Source: Agromyces sp. Root81
GTDB lineage: Bacteria; Actinomycetota; Actinomycetes; Actinomycetales; Microbacteriaceae
Assembly: GCF_001429165.1 (NCBI RefSeq)
Contig: NZ_LMIR01000002.1
Span: forward strand, 833,883 to 897,882
Length of the DNA: 64,000 nt
Direction: 5' to 3'
The position numbers and the translations under genes were made by a program. Shown here in pieces: positions 34,071-46,300 of the stretch. Every line of letters begins with the position of its first letter. Within the stretch, counting starts at the first letter, position 1. The notes under the pieces were generated by a model that searched no databases, was not told the origin of the DNA, and worked only from the letters and a program-made list of their open reading frames with translations.

Positions 34071-34871
34071 TCAGCTCGGGTCGGCCCAGCTCCAGATGTC
34101 GTCGCCGCGGAGCGTGGCGTCGGCGCCGCCGTCGATGTAGATCGTCTGACCGGTGACGTGCGTGTTCTCCTCGCTCGTGAGCCAGGCGAGCAGCTCGGCG
34201 ATCACGAGGGCGTCGGAGTGCCCGTTGAGCGGCATCGGCACGGCCGCGTCGACCATCGCCCGACCCTCTTCGGTCGCGAGCAGCGGCGCGGTCATCGGCG
34301 TGACGACCGTGCCGGGTGCGACGGCGTTCACGGGAATGCCGGCAGTCGCGTAGCGCGGTGCGATCGACTCGCGGCGCACCCAGCGGCTGAGCGCTCGCTT
34401 CGACGACGGGTAGTTGAGGTAGCCGGTCTCTGGCCCCTGCTCGGCGAGCGCCCCGCCGAGCTCGAGCGCCTTGGCCTCGTCGCCCGCGAGCAGCGCCTCG
34501 ACGAGCGCGGTCGAGTTCGGCTGCAGGCTCGCCATCGAGCTCACTACGGCGATGCGCGGGGCATCCGCCTTCGCGAGCGTCGGGGCGAGGGCGTCGAGGA
34601 ACTCGGTCACGCCGAAGAAGTTCACGGCCACGGTCAGCGCGATCGGCGCGGAGATGCCGGCCGCCGCGATGACGGCGTCGATCTGCCCGCCGGAGGCCTC
34701 GACGACGGCTGCCGCGGCATCCGCTCGGCCCTCGGGCTTCGAGAGGTCGGCGGTGATGTCGGCCCCCTTCAGGTCGACGCCGATGACGCGGTGGCCGCGC
34801 TCGGCGAGGAGCGCCGCGGTGGCCGCTCCGATGCCTGATCCTGCTCCGGTGATGACATACGTTCTGCTCAT
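34071..34871 (-). CDS. short-chain dehydrogenase/reductase
   Basis: A 266-residue classical SDR: YVITGAGSGIGAATAALLAE (cofactor site), VDLKGADITADLS, AAAGISAPIALTVAVNFFG, the catalytic Ser in AVVSSMASLQ and YPSSKRALSRWVRR (Tyr-Lys), and PGTVVTPM. The acidic residue in GVDLKG favours NAD(H). It resembles 3-alpha-hydroxysteroid dehydrogenase-like SDRs; substrate not known. TAACGT lies 7 bases before its ATG. Confidence 0.9.
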   Translation of the reverse strand: MSRTYVITGAGSGIGAATAALLAERGHRVIGVDLKGADITADLSKPEGRADAAAAVVEASGGQIDAVIAAAGISAPIALTVAVNFFGVTEFLDALAPTLAKADAPRIAVVSSMASLQPNSTALVEALLAGDEAKALELGGALAEQGPETGYLNYPSSKRALSRWVRRESIAPRYATAGIPVNAVAPGTVVTPMTAPLLATEEGRAMVDAAVPMPLNGHSDALVIAELLAWLTSEENTHVTGQTIYIDGGADATLRGDDIWSWADPS

Positions 34872-34997
34872 GTCTTCGACGTTACGCCTGCCGACGGCAC
34901 GCCCGCTCGAAGATCAGATCGACCTGATTTCCGGCTGTGAATCGGCGAGCGGATGCCGCGGCCGACGCCGGGCTCGAGCGCCGGGTCACTGATCGAA

Positions 34998-35048
34998 GAG
35001 AGGTTTCGAGACGGCCGCGAGCGGCCTCCTCAACCCGCGGCTCGCCGG
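34998..35048. repeat. REP-like intergenic element
   Basis: The stretch with GAGGTTTCGAGACGGCCGC then GCGGCCTCCTCAACC contains the inner stem GGCCGC/GCGGCC and outer GGTT/AACC. From memory, near-identical stretches occur repeatedly between genes in Microbacteriaceae; only one copy is in this window. It may end the UvrA-like transcript. Confidence 0.45.
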
Positions 35049-35049
35049 C

Positions 35050-37458
<2,409 letters not shown>

Positions 37459-37593
37459 TCGGCTGCTCCCCTCGTCGCGGGCGCGCGCCCGCGACTCACG
37501 ATTCTGACACGCGGAACCGACATCCGGCAGAGCGGATGCCTCGGCCGACGGATGCCCCGCGCGACGCGACTCTCGTGGAGGTCGGGTCGGCGT

Positions 37594-37872
37594 TCAGGAG
37601 TTCCCGGTCGCACGGCCGATCGACGCGACCAGCAGGCAGACGCCGACGATGATCCACACCGAGCCGATGACAAACATGGTGCCCGGCGTCATGTTCTTGG
37701 CAGCGGTTTCCGCACCCCAGCCGCCGGTGATCCGATACATGCGAGCCTGCCACCGTGCGACCCGAACGCGATGACGAATGATGAGGATGCCCGCGACGAA
37801 CGTCGTGAGGCCGGCGATGAACTGGAACAGCCACACTGTCGACGCCCGGTCCTTCCGCTCGAGGCACGTCAT
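37594..37872 (-). CDS. small two-helix membrane protein
   Basis: About 92 residues from ATG 37872 (an ATG 33 bases upstream is possible). Two hydrophobic segments (VWLFQFIAGLTTFVAGILII and TMFVIGSVWIIVGVCLLVAS) flank a basic loop (RHRVRVARWQARMYRITGG). No recognised family. It is divergent from the padR gene. Confidence 0.6.
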   Translation of the reverse strand: MTCLERKDRASTVWLFQFIAGLTTFVAGILIIRHRVRVARWQARMYRITGGWGAETAAKNMTPGTMFVIGSVWIIVGVCLLVASIGRATGNS

Positions 37873-37920
37873 CGGAGAATAGCGGAGGCGACCGCTCTGA
37901 GACATCCGTTCACATCGACG

Positions 37921-37949
37921 TTGACGTACTGTGCAGGCCTATGTAGTGT
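37921..37949 (+). promoter_or_regulatory. promoter of the padR operon
   Basis: TTGACG (37921-37926), a 17-base spacer, and TAGTGT (37944-37949), which is 7 bases before the ATG. This is the clearest -35/-10 pair in the window. Confidence 0.65.
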
Positions 37950-37956
37950 GGCGCGC

Positions 37957-38301
37957 ATGGTAGACGAGCGCGACCGGCAGACGGGCAAGCTCGAGCAGGA
38001 CCTGCGCAAGGGCGTGCTCGTGCTCGCCGTGCTCTCGCAGCTGCGCACGCCGCAGTACGGCTACTCGCTGCGACAGGCGCTCGCCGAGCGCGGAATGCCG
38101 ATCGAAGAGGGCACGCTCTACCCGCTGCTCAGGCGGCTCGAGGGGCAGGGCCTGCTCGTGTCCGAGTGGCGCATCGACGACGGCCCGCCTCGCCGCTATT
38201 ACGCGCTGAGTCCCGATGGGGCCGACAGCTACCGGGATCTGACCGCGGCCTGGGGGTCGTTGGCCTCGGTCGTCGACCGCCTGCTGAACGAGGAGAGCTG
38301 A
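37957..38301 (+). CDS. PadR-family transcriptional regulator
   Basis: A 114-residue winged-helix protein: KGVLVLAVLSQLRTPQYGYS, GMPIEEGTLYPLLRRLEGQG, SEWRIDDGPPRRYYALSPDG. This is the short PadR-s2 type without a large C-terminal helix pair. It is followed after one base by a HAAS-domain membrane protein gene, a common pairing in which the membrane protein modulates PadR. The transcript is probably leaderless. Confidence 0.92.
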   Translation: MVDERDRQTGKLEQDLRKGVLVLAVLSQLRTPQYGYSLRQALAERGMPIEEGTLYPLLRRLEGQGLLVSEWRIDDGPPRRYYALSPDGADSYRDLTAAWGSLASVVDRLLNEES

Positions 38302-38302
38302 G

Positions 38303-39346
38303 ATGGACCCGAACGTCATCATCGAGAGCTACGTCGCCGACGTCGTCGGCCGACTCCCCCGGCGTCAGCGTGCCGATGTCGGATTCGAGCTCCGATCACT
38401 GCTGCGCGAGGAGCTCGCGGGTCGAGCCGAAGACACCGGTCGCCCCACCGACGAGACCATGGCCATGGCGTTGCTCGGTGCGTTCGGCCGCCCGCAGGAC
38501 GTCGCCGACCGCTATCGACCGGCGGGCTTCACGATCATCAGGCCTGCGGATGCGCCGAAGTTCGCGTGGATCGCGCTCGGCGGCGTCGCGCTGCAGTGGG
38601 CGATCACGCTGCCCGCGGCCTACCTCGACCCGACCATCGCGATCTGGGCGGCCTCCGCCGGTGTCGCGGGCGCGTGGTGGGCTCCCCTGCCCGCCTGGTG
38701 GCTCACCTGGGGACTCGGCGCGTTCTGGTGGCCGGGCTTCCTGATCACGATCACGATCATCGCGGCCGCGATCCGCCACCGTCGCAGTGAGAAGGAGTCC
38801 CCGGCAGGATCGGCCGCACCGATGGAGTGGGCCGCCGAGCCCGCGCCGGCCGCGACGTCGACTGCAGCGCGACGTATCCCCCCGCACGTGCTCGACCGCG
38901 ACCGCGTCAACCGCCCGGGACTCGTGCTCGCCCTCGCGTTCTGGATGCTCGGCGCCACCATCCTGATCGCGCTGCCGTGGCTCCCCCAGCTCGCGCCGGG
39001 CCTGCCGCAACCCCTGCTCGACGCCTTCGCGTTCGACCCCGAGTTCCTGCAGTGGCGGGCGCCATGGGTGCTCGTGCTCTGGGCGGTGAGCTTCGCCGTC
39101 GTCTTCGCGGAACTCGTGGCCGGGCGATCCAACCGGACCACCCGGCTGGTCTCCGTCGTGGGCGATGCCGCCTGGCTCGTGCTGCTCACCTGGTGCCTCG
39201 CGGCCGGGCCGATCTTCACGGCGCCCGCCACCGACGAGGTCGTGCGCCTCTGCCTCGTCGGCATCATGGTGATCACGGCGATCGACCTCGTCGTCACACT
39301 GCGACGCGGCGTCGCACCGATGCGCGCGCCGGTCGTCGGGCGCTGA
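38303..39346 (+). CDS. HAAS-domain membrane protein, partner of PadR
   Basis: A 347-residue protein. Residues 1-75 are a HAAS-like helical domain (VIIESYVADVVGRLPRRQRA, LGAFGRPQDVADRYRP), followed by six to seven hydrophobic segments (IALGGVALQWAITLPAAYL, PAWWLTWGLGAFWWPGFLIT, LALAFWMLGATILIALPWLP and others). HAAS proteins are commonly encoded with PadR regulators and are thought to sense membrane state. One base separates it from padR. Confidence 0.8.
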   Translation: MDPNVIIESYVADVVGRLPRRQRADVGFELRSLLREELAGRAEDTGRPTDETMAMALLGAFGRPQDVADRYRPAGFTIIRPADAPKFAWIALGGVALQWAITLPAAYLDPTIAIWAASAGVAGAWWAPLPAWWLTWGLGAFWWPGFLITITIIAAAIRHRRSEKESPAGSAAPMEWAAEPAPAATSTAARRIPPHVLDRDRVNRPGLVLALAFWMLGATILIALPWLPQLAPGLPQPLLDAFAFDPEFLQWRAPWVLVLWAVSFAVVFAELVAGRSNRTTRLVSVVGDAAWLVLLTWCLAAGPIFTAPATDEVVRLCLVGIMVITAIDLVVTLRRGVAPMRAPVVGR

Positions 39347-39366
39347 GGACACTGCCGCGGCGGGAC

Positions 39367-39738
39367 TCAGTCCGACGCGGCATCCTCGGCCGGGAACCGG
39401 AGTGCCAGCGCCGTGCCGATCTCGTGGTGGCGCAGCAGGAAGGCGCGCTCGTCGAGCTTCTTGCGCCGCAGCCACGAGGTGACCTCGTCGTTGGACTTGC
39501 TCGCGTTGCACGAACCGCACGCCGGCACGACGTTGCCGATCGTGTAGCGGCCGCCGCGCGAGATGGGCTGCACGCAGTCGCGCTGCAGCGGCCGATCGCT
39601 CGCGCCGCAGTAGGCGCAGCCCTGCCACTCGGACGTGAGCGCGGCCCACTGCTCGTCGCTGAGGTCGTGCGTGTGCTGCGCCATGCGACGCTTGCGCCGA
39701 CGCGCGTAGACCGCGGTACGGGTCCGACTGACCGCCAT
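39367..39738 (-). CDS. HNH endonuclease
   Basis: A 123-residue protein with Arg-rich N-terminus and a Cys4-HNH motif: GCAYCGASDRPLQRDCVQPI, NVVPACGSCNASKSN. The first catalytic His of the motif seems replaced (RDCVQPISRGG instead of DH), so activity is uncertain. No intein or phage context is seen. TAGTCT lies 6 bases before its ATG, a leaderless-type start. Confidence 0.82.
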   Translation of the reverse strand: MAVSRTRTAVYARRRKRRMAQHTHDLSDEQWAALTSEWQGCAYCGASDRPLQRDCVQPISRGGRYTIGNVVPACGSCNASKSNDEVTSWLRRKKLDERAFLLRHHEIGTALALRFPAEDAASD

Positions 39739-39788
39739 GGCGTCAGACTAACCCGGGCCGCGCCGAGACGCGGGCCGCCGCGCCCCGT

Positions 39789-41504
39789 TCAGAGCCGAGG
39801 CGTGCGCGGCGGCGGGAAGCGGCGTGCGCCCGTCGCCTCGAACGCCGCGGCGAGCGCGAGCAGGGCCGAGTCGTCGTAGGCGCGTCCGGCGAAGGTGAGG
39901 CCCACCGGCATCCGGATGTCGGCCGTGACGCCCATCGGCACCGTGACGGTCGGGATGCCGAGGTGGCGCGGCACGAGGTTGCCGTTGGCGACCCACACGC
40001 CGTTGCGCCAGCCGAGATCGGCGGATGCCTCGTTCACGTCCATGTCGGCGGGGCCGATGTCGGCCACCGCCGGGAAGGCGACGGCGTCGAGGCCGAGCCC
40101 GTCCATCCACTGCTCGAGGTCGATGCGCCGCGTCTCCTCGAGGCCGCGGAGGCCGGCCTCGAGTTCCGGCATGTCGGCGAAGGATGCGCCCGGGTGCGTG
40201 CGCGCCCACTCGGGGTACTCGGCGATGTCGTCGTCGAATCCCGCGTACCGGTCGGGCAGGGTGCCCTCGGGGTGCGGGAAGATGCGCGCGCCGTCGACGT
40301 CGGCGAGCGCGTGCAGCGCGGGGTCGCCGTTGGCGTCGAGGAAGTCGTTCCACGCCCAGGCCGAGAGGTCGACGATCTCGCGGCGCAGGTACTCGGGGCC
40401 GACGAGGCCGCGGGTCGCGATCGTCGGCGAGCCCGGGCGGTCGCCCTCGTAGTTCGACACGACCGGGAAGTCGACGAGCACGACCTCGGCGCCCGCCGCC
40501 TCGAGGTCGCTGCGGGCCGCCTCCCAGAGCTCGATGACCGAGGCCCGGGTCTCGATGCGCTGACCCGTCGCGCCGCCGATGCCCGGCGTGCGGCCGGGCT
40601 CGGCGGTGCCGGCCTCGGGGTCGGCGTTCACGTACATGCGCGGCACCCCGATGCGCGCGCCCGCGAGCGGGCGGGAGCCGACCAGTGCCGGGTACGAGGC
40701 GGGACGGATCGCGGATGCCGCGGGGACCCCGATCCACGGCTGCACCCGCCAGAAGTCGCCGCGAGTCTCCTCGTCGTCGGCGACGATCACGTCGAGCACC
40801 TCGAGGAGGTCGGCCATCGTTCGGGTGTGCGGCACGACGACGTCCATCGTCGGCACGAGCGGCCAGTTGCCGCGCACCGAGATCACGCCGCGCGACGGCG
40901 TGTACGCGCAGAGCCCGTTGTTCGAGGCGGGTGCGCGGCCCGACGACCAGGTCTCCTCGCCAAGGCCGAAGGCCGCGAACGAGGCGGCCGTCGCAGTGCC
41001 CGAGCCGTTCGAGGAACCCGAGCCGAATGCGGCGGTCAGGTACTCGGCGTTGTACGGGCTCTCGGCCCGGCCGTAGACGCCGCGCTGCATGCCGCCGTTC
41101 GCCATCGGCGGCATGTTGGTGAGGCCGATGAGCACGGCTCCCGCGCTGCGCAGGCGCTCGATCGTGAACGCGTCGCGCTGGGCGACGAGGTGCTCGAACG
41201 CCGGCGAGCCCGCCGCCGCGGTGAGGCCCTCGGCGAGGTAGCTGTCCTTCGCGGTGTACGGGATGCCGTCGAGCGGTCCGAGGGTTTCACCGCGGGAGCG
41301 TCGCGCGTCGGATGCCTCGGCATCAGCCCGGGCGCCGGGGTTCATCACGACGAGCGCGTTCAGTGCGGTCGACGTCTCGGGCCCGTCGAACGCCGCGATG
41401 CGCGCGAGGTAGGCATCGAGGAGGCCGACCGAGGTCGCGGCGCCCGACTCGAGCGCGGCGCGAAGCTCGGCGATCGACGCCTCGACGACGTCGAACCCGC
41501 TCAT
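39789..41504 (-). CDS. amidase signature-family enzyme downstream of agmatine deiminase
   Basis: A 571-residue amidase: GPLDGIPYTAKDSYLAEGLT holds the catalytic Lys, AAFGSGSSNGSGTATAASFA the Gly/Ser-rich signature with the cis-Ser, and GEETWSSGRAPASNN the nucleophile region (normally TGGSIR-like). PTVTVPMG and AGRAYDDSALLALAAAFE close the fold. Its ATG overlaps the end of the agmatine deiminase gene (TGATG). By position it may hydrolyse the N-carbamoyl product of that enzyme, a step usually done by nitrilase-type AguB; this is inference. It is longer than average (about 470-500). Confidence 0.87.
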   Translation of the reverse strand: MSGFDVVEASIAELRAALESGAATSVGLLDAYLARIAAFDGPETSTALNALVVMNPGARADAEASDARRSRGETLGPLDGIPYTAKDSYLAEGLTAAAGSPAFEHLVAQRDAFTIERLRSAGAVLIGLTNMPPMANGGMQRGVYGRAESPYNAEYLTAAFGSGSSNGSGTATAASFAAFGLGEETWSSGRAPASNNGLCAYTPSRGVISVRGNWPLVPTMDVVVPHTRTMADLLEVLDVIVADDEETRGDFWRVQPWIGVPAASAIRPASYPALVGSRPLAGARIGVPRMYVNADPEAGTAEPGRTPGIGGATGQRIETRASVIELWEAARSDLEAAGAEVVLVDFPVVSNYEGDRPGSPTIATRGLVGPEYLRREIVDLSAWAWNDFLDANGDPALHALADVDGARIFPHPEGTLPDRYAGFDDDIAEYPEWARTHPGASFADMPELEAGLRGLEETRRIDLEQWMDGLGLDAVAFPAVADIGPADMDVNEASADLGWRNGVWVANGNLVPRHLGIPTVTVPMGVTADIRMPVGLTFAGRAYDDSALLALAAAFEATGARRFPPPRTPRL

Positions 41505-42535
41505 CAGCCGACCGCCGGCTGCTGCTGCGTGATGCAGTGGATGCCGCCGCCTCCGGCGAAGATCTGCCGTGCGTCGACCGTCACGGCACGCCGACCGGGG
41601 TAGGCCGCCTCGAGGATCTCGCGCGCCGCGGCATCCGCCTCGTCGTCGCCGAAGCCGCACGCGATGACGCCGCCGTTCACGACCAGGTGGTTGACGTAGC
41701 TGTAGTCGACGAAGCCCTCGTCGTCGCGGATCACCGCGGGCGCCGGCAGCTCGGTGACCTCGAGGGTGCGGCCCGCGGCATCCGTCGACTCGGCGAGCAG
41801 CGCCGCGATCTCACGACCGACCTCGAAGTCGGGGTGCTCGGGGTTGCGCTGCGAGTGCACGAGCACGCGGCCCGGCGAGGTGAGGGTCGCCACGATGTCG
41901 ACATGTCCGTTCGTGCCGAGCTCGTCGTAGTCGCGGGTGAGGCCGCGCGGCAGCCAGATGGCCGTCGTCGCCCCGATCGTGCGGGCCATCTCGGCCTCGA
42001 CGCGCCGCTTGTCGGCGTACGGGTTGCGGCGCGGATCGAGCTGCACGGTCTCGGTGAGGAGCACCGTGCCCTCGCCGTCGACGTGGATGCCGCCGCCCTC
42101 GTTCACGAGTGCGCTCGAGACGAGCTCGGCACCGACGCGGTCGGCGATGAAGCGGGCGTGCTCGGCCGACTTCTCCCAGCTGGCCCAGCTGGGCGCGCCC
42201 CAGCCGTTGAACGTCCAGTCGACCGCACCGAGCACGCCGGGGCGCTCGTCGTCGACGACGAAGGTGGGGCCGTGGTCGCGCATCCAGAACTCGTCGACCG
42301 GGCATTCGACGATCTCGACCGCGGGGTCGAGCAGGCGCCGCGCGTTCTCCAGCTCGCTCGGGTCGACAAGGATCGAGACGGGTTCGAACTCGGCGATCGT
42401 GTTCGCGACCTCGGCCCATGCGGCGAAGGTGCGCTCGACGCCACCGGGCGTCTCGTCGGCGACGTTGTCGGCGACCGGGAACGCCATCCAGGTGCGCTCG
42501 TGGGGTGCGGTCTCGGACGGCATGCGCCAGCTCAT
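41504..42535 (-). CDS. agmatine deiminase family protein
   Basis: A 343-residue guanidino-group-modifying enzyme: ETAPHERTWMAFP at the N-terminus, VDEFWMRDHGPTFVVDDE, NEGGGIHVDGEGT, GTNGHVDIVATLT (His), and the catalytic Cys in GGGGIHCITQQQP. It converts agmatine to N-carbamoylputrescine and ammonia; related enzymes act on peptidyl-arginine. GGAGG precedes the ATG at 42535. A TetR gene is divergent with a clear operator between them, so the pair is probably an inducible agmatine-use pathway. Confidence 0.92.
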   Translation of the reverse strand: MSWRMPSETAPHERTWMAFPVADNVADETPGGVERTFAAWAEVANTIAEFEPVSILVDPSELENARRLLDPAVEIVECPVDEFWMRDHGPTFVVDDERPGVLGAVDWTFNGWGAPSWASWEKSAEHARFIADRVGAELVSSALVNEGGGIHVDGEGTVLLTETVQLDPRRNPYADKRRVEAEMARTIGATTAIWLPRGLTRDYDELGTNGHVDIVATLTSPGRVLVHSQRNPEHPDFEVGREIAALLAESTDAAGRTLEVTELPAPAVIRDDEGFVDYSYVNHLVVNGGVIACGFGDDEADAAAREILEAAYPGRRAVTVDARQIFAGGGGIHCITQQQPAVG

Positions 42536-42594
42536 CGGTTCCTCCGTGCGTCGCGTCGGTGCGTCGGTCGTGCCGAGCGGCATCCGTCGATTCA

Positions 42595-42614
42595 TATTGA
42601 TCTAATGATCAATA
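42595..42614. promoter_or_regulatory. TetR-type operator of the agmatine deiminase/amidase locus
   Basis: TATTGATCTAATGATCAATA has 8-bp inverted arms around TAAT. It is AT-rich in a very GC-rich setting and lies between the divergent deiminase and tetR genes. Confidence 0.8.
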
Positions 42615-42646
42615 ACTGACCCGACCGTACATAGACTGGGCGCACC

Positions 42647-43273
42647 ATGTCAAGCACGCCACGCAAGCGCGCCGAGCGCAAGACCCCGGCCGAGCGCCGA
42701 GCCGAGATCGCCGCCGCAGCGCGGTCGCTCGCACTCGGCGAGGGCCTCGCCGCCGTGACCTTGCGCGCCGTGGCCGCCCGTGCGGGGGTGACACCCGCCC
42801 TCGTGGCGCACTACCAGCCGAGCATGGACGCCCTCATCGCCGAGACCTTCGACGCGATCGTCGCCGTCGAGATCGAAGAGGTCGGCGCGCTCCTCGCCGA
42901 ACGGCGCGACCCGTCCGAACGCCTCTCGGCCCTCATCGGCACCCTGCTCGACGGCTCCCGCGAGGACGTCACCGTGGTCTGGGTCGAGGCCTGGGCGCTC
43001 GGCCGGCGCAACGAGTCGCTCGCCGCGAGCGTGCGGCATCGCATGGACGCCTGGCAGTCGGTCATCGTGGGGGTCATCGACGACGGCGTCGAGACCGGCG
43101 ACTTCGGACCCGTCGATGCGGCAGCCGCCGCGTGGCAGCTCCTCGGTATGATCGACGGCCTCAACGCGCAGGCGCTCGTGCGCTGGGACGGCGCCGGCGA
43201 GCGCGACGCACTGACGACCCGGAGCGTCGAAGGCCTGCTGGGGCTCCGCCCCGGCGCGCTCGCCCCGCGCTGA
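42647..43273 (+). CDS. TetR-family regulator, BetI-like
   Basis: A 208-residue regulator with a basic N-tail (PRKRAERKTPAERRAE), HTH (GLAAVTLRAVAARAGVTPAL, VAHYQPSMDALIAETFDAI) and a BetI-type C-terminal domain (VVWVEAWALGRRNESLAASV, AAAWQLLGMIDGLNAQAL). Divergent from the agmatine deiminase-amidase genes with an operator between; it probably represses them until agmatine or a product binds. TAGACT lies 9 bases before the ATG. Confidence 0.9.
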   Translation: MSSTPRKRAERKTPAERRAEIAAAARSLALGEGLAAVTLRAVAARAGVTPALVAHYQPSMDALIAETFDAIVAVEIEEVGALLAERRDPSERLSALIGTLLDGSREDVTVVWVEAWALGRRNESLAASVRHRMDAWQSVIVGVIDDGVETGDFGPVDAAAAAWQLLGMIDGLNAQALVRWDGAGERDALTTRSVEGLLGLRPGALAPR

Positions 43274-43322
43274 TGTCGGCGGCCCCGACTACCGTGGGAG
43301 CACGCCGACTCGAAGGAGCCCG

Positions 43323-46300
43323 ATGTACCTGGTTGACGGTTCGGTCGTCACGAGCGCGAGCGACCTGAAGAAGGCGTCCGAGTGCGAGTTCGCGTTCCTC
43401 CGCGCGCTCGACGCGAAGCTCGGCCGCATCGAGAAGGTGCCCGACCCCGAAGACGCGATGCTCGAGCGCTCGGGCCGCCTCGGCGACCAGCACGAGTTGC
43501 GGGTGCTCGAGGACTACCGCGCCGCACTCGGCGACGGCGTCGTCGAGATCGAACGGCCCGATGTGCGCGACCCCGCCGCAGTCGCCGCCGCCGTCGAGGC
43601 GACGCAGGCGGCGTTCGCCGCCGGCGCCGCGGTCGTCTTCCAGGCGACGTTCGCCGACGAGGGCTTCATCGGCTTCGCCGACTTCATCGTGCGCCAGCCC
43701 GACGGCCGCTACCTGGTGCAAGACTCCAAGCTCGCGCGCCGGGCTCGGGTCACCGCGCTCCTCCAGCTCGCCGCCTACGCCGAGCAACTCGATCGCACGG
43801 GCGTGCCCTGCGCCGACACCGTCGAGCTGCTGCTCGGCGACGGCACCACGAGCGTGCACCGCCTCGACGACATCGCCCCGGTCTACCGCCTCCGCCGCGA
43901 GCGGCTCGAGCAGATCGTCGCCGACCGGCTCGCCGACGACGGCCCGGTCGAGTGGGGCGACCCGCGCTACGCACTCGACGGACGCTGCCCCACGTGCGAT
44001 CTCGAAGTGCAGGCGCATCGCGACGTGCTGCTCGTCGCGGGTCTCCGGGTCACGCAACGAGCCGCCCTGTTCGACGCGGGCATCACGACGATCGACGAGC
44101 TCGCGGCATCCTTCGGGCCGGTGCCCGGCGTGCTCGACGCGACGATCGAGAACCTGCGCGTGCAGGCGCGCCTGCAGCTCGAGGCCGAGGGCGCCGAGCT
44201 GGCCGCGGATGCTGCGGACCTCCGCTCCCCCGACGACCCGCCACTGCCCCCGCCCGTCGTCGTGCGCGACGCCGCATCGCTCGCCGCGATCCCCGAACCC
44301 GACGCCGGTGACCTCTTCTTCGACTTCGAGGGCGACCCGCTCTACACCGAGGGCGCGGCCGACGACTGGGGCCTCGACTACCTCTTCGGCATGGTCGACG
44401 ACGCGGAGCAGTTCACCCCGCTCTGGGCGCACTCATTCGCCGAGGAGCGCGTGGCGCTCGAGCAGTTCCTCGAGCTCGTGGCGCTGCGCCGGGCGACCCA
44501 TCCGCACATGCACATCTACCACTACGCGAGCTACGAGCGCACGCACCTGCTCTCGATGGCCGCGCGGCACGGCGTCGGCGAAGCCGCCGTCGACCAGCTG
44601 CTCGCCGACGGCGTGTTCGTCGACCTCTACCCGATCGTGAAGCGCGCGGTGCGCGTGGGCAGCCGCTCGTACTCGATCAAGAAGCTCGAGCCGCTCTACA
44701 TGGGCACCGAGCTGCGCGAGGCCGACGTGAAGTCGGGCGGCGACTCGATCCTCGAGTACGTGCGCGCCCGCGAGCTCGCGGCCACCGGCGAGACCGACCC
44801 CGTCACGGGGCTCGTCGGGGCGGCGGCCGCCCAGTACGTGCTCGACGACCTCGCCGACTACAACCGCTACGACTGCGTCTCGACCCTTCGGCTCCGCGAC
44901 TGGCTGCTCGGGCTCGCCCGCGAAGCCGGGGTCGATCCTGTGCCCGAGTCGCTCATCGTCGAGGCGGCCAGGGCCGCGGGCAAGGTCTACGAGCCCACCC
45001 CGCTCGCCGTGCACCTGCAGTCCATCGCGGGCCTGCCCGACGACCCCGATCGCGACGCCGACCACACCGCGATCGCCCTCGCCGCGGCCGCGATCGACTA
45101 CCACGACCGCGAGGCGAAGAGCTTCTGGTGGTCGCACTACTTCCGCGTCGAGCAGCCCCTCGAGGCGTGGGAGGACCATCGCGACGTGCTCGTCGTCGAC
45201 CCGGCGAGATCCGCCGTGGTGCAGCGCTGGTACCGCGAAGACCACCACCGCGTCGACCGCCGGCACGTGCTGCTGCGCGGCCGCATCGCGCCCGGGTCGC
45301 GCTTCAGCGTCGGCGGCGAGCCGATCGCGCTCTACGAGCCGCCGGCGCCGTTCCCGAGCCACTCGCTGCGGCCCGGTTCGCGGGCATGGCACTCGGTGCG
45401 GGTGCTCGAGGTGCTCGACGACGGCGTGCTCGTCGAGGAGACCGCGGTCGCCGGGGTCGCCTGGCACGAGCTGCCCTTCGCCATCGCCCCCGGCACTCCC
45501 CCGCAGGCCGGCCGTCAGCAGGGCGCGATCCTCGAGTGGGCGCAGCGCCTCGAACGCGCCTTCCCGCGCTGGTCCGCGAACCCCTCGATCGACGTGCTCC
45601 GGCGCATCCCGCCGCGCACGCGCAGCGGCGACGGGCTCGTACCGATCGGCCCCGACCACGACTACGTCGCCGCGGTCACCGCGTCGCTCCGCGACCTCGA
45701 CGACTCCTACCTCGCGGTGCAGGGCCCGCCCGGCACCGGCAAGACCTACCTCGCCTCCCACGTGATCACCGAGCTCGTCGGCCGGCACGCGTGGAAGATC
45801 GGCGTCGTCGCGCAGTCGCACGCCGTCGTCGAGAACGTGCTCGACGCCGTCGTCAGGGCGGGCCTCGATCCCGAGCTCGTCGCGAAGGCGCCCAAAGACG
45901 CGAAGGAGCCCGGCGACCACGGGTACACCTTCATCCCGAAGAACGGCGTCGCCGAGTACACGGCCGCGCACGAGACCTCGGGGTACGTCATCGGCGGCAC
46001 CGCGTGGGACTTCTCGAACGACAACCGGGTGCCGCGCGGCTCGCTCGACCTGCTCGTCATCGACGAGGCCGGCCAGTTCTCGCTCGCCTCGACCATCGCC
46101 TCGGCGGTCGGCGCGCGCAACCTGCTGCTGCTCGGCGACCCGCAGCAGCTGCCGCAGGTGAGCCAGGGCAACCATCCCGAGCCGATCGACACCTCGGCTC
46201 TCGGCTGGATCACCGACGGCCACGACGTGCTGCCCGCCGAGTTCGGCTACTTCCTCGCCGAGAGCCGGCGCATGCACCCCGCAGTGGCCGGGCCGGTGTC

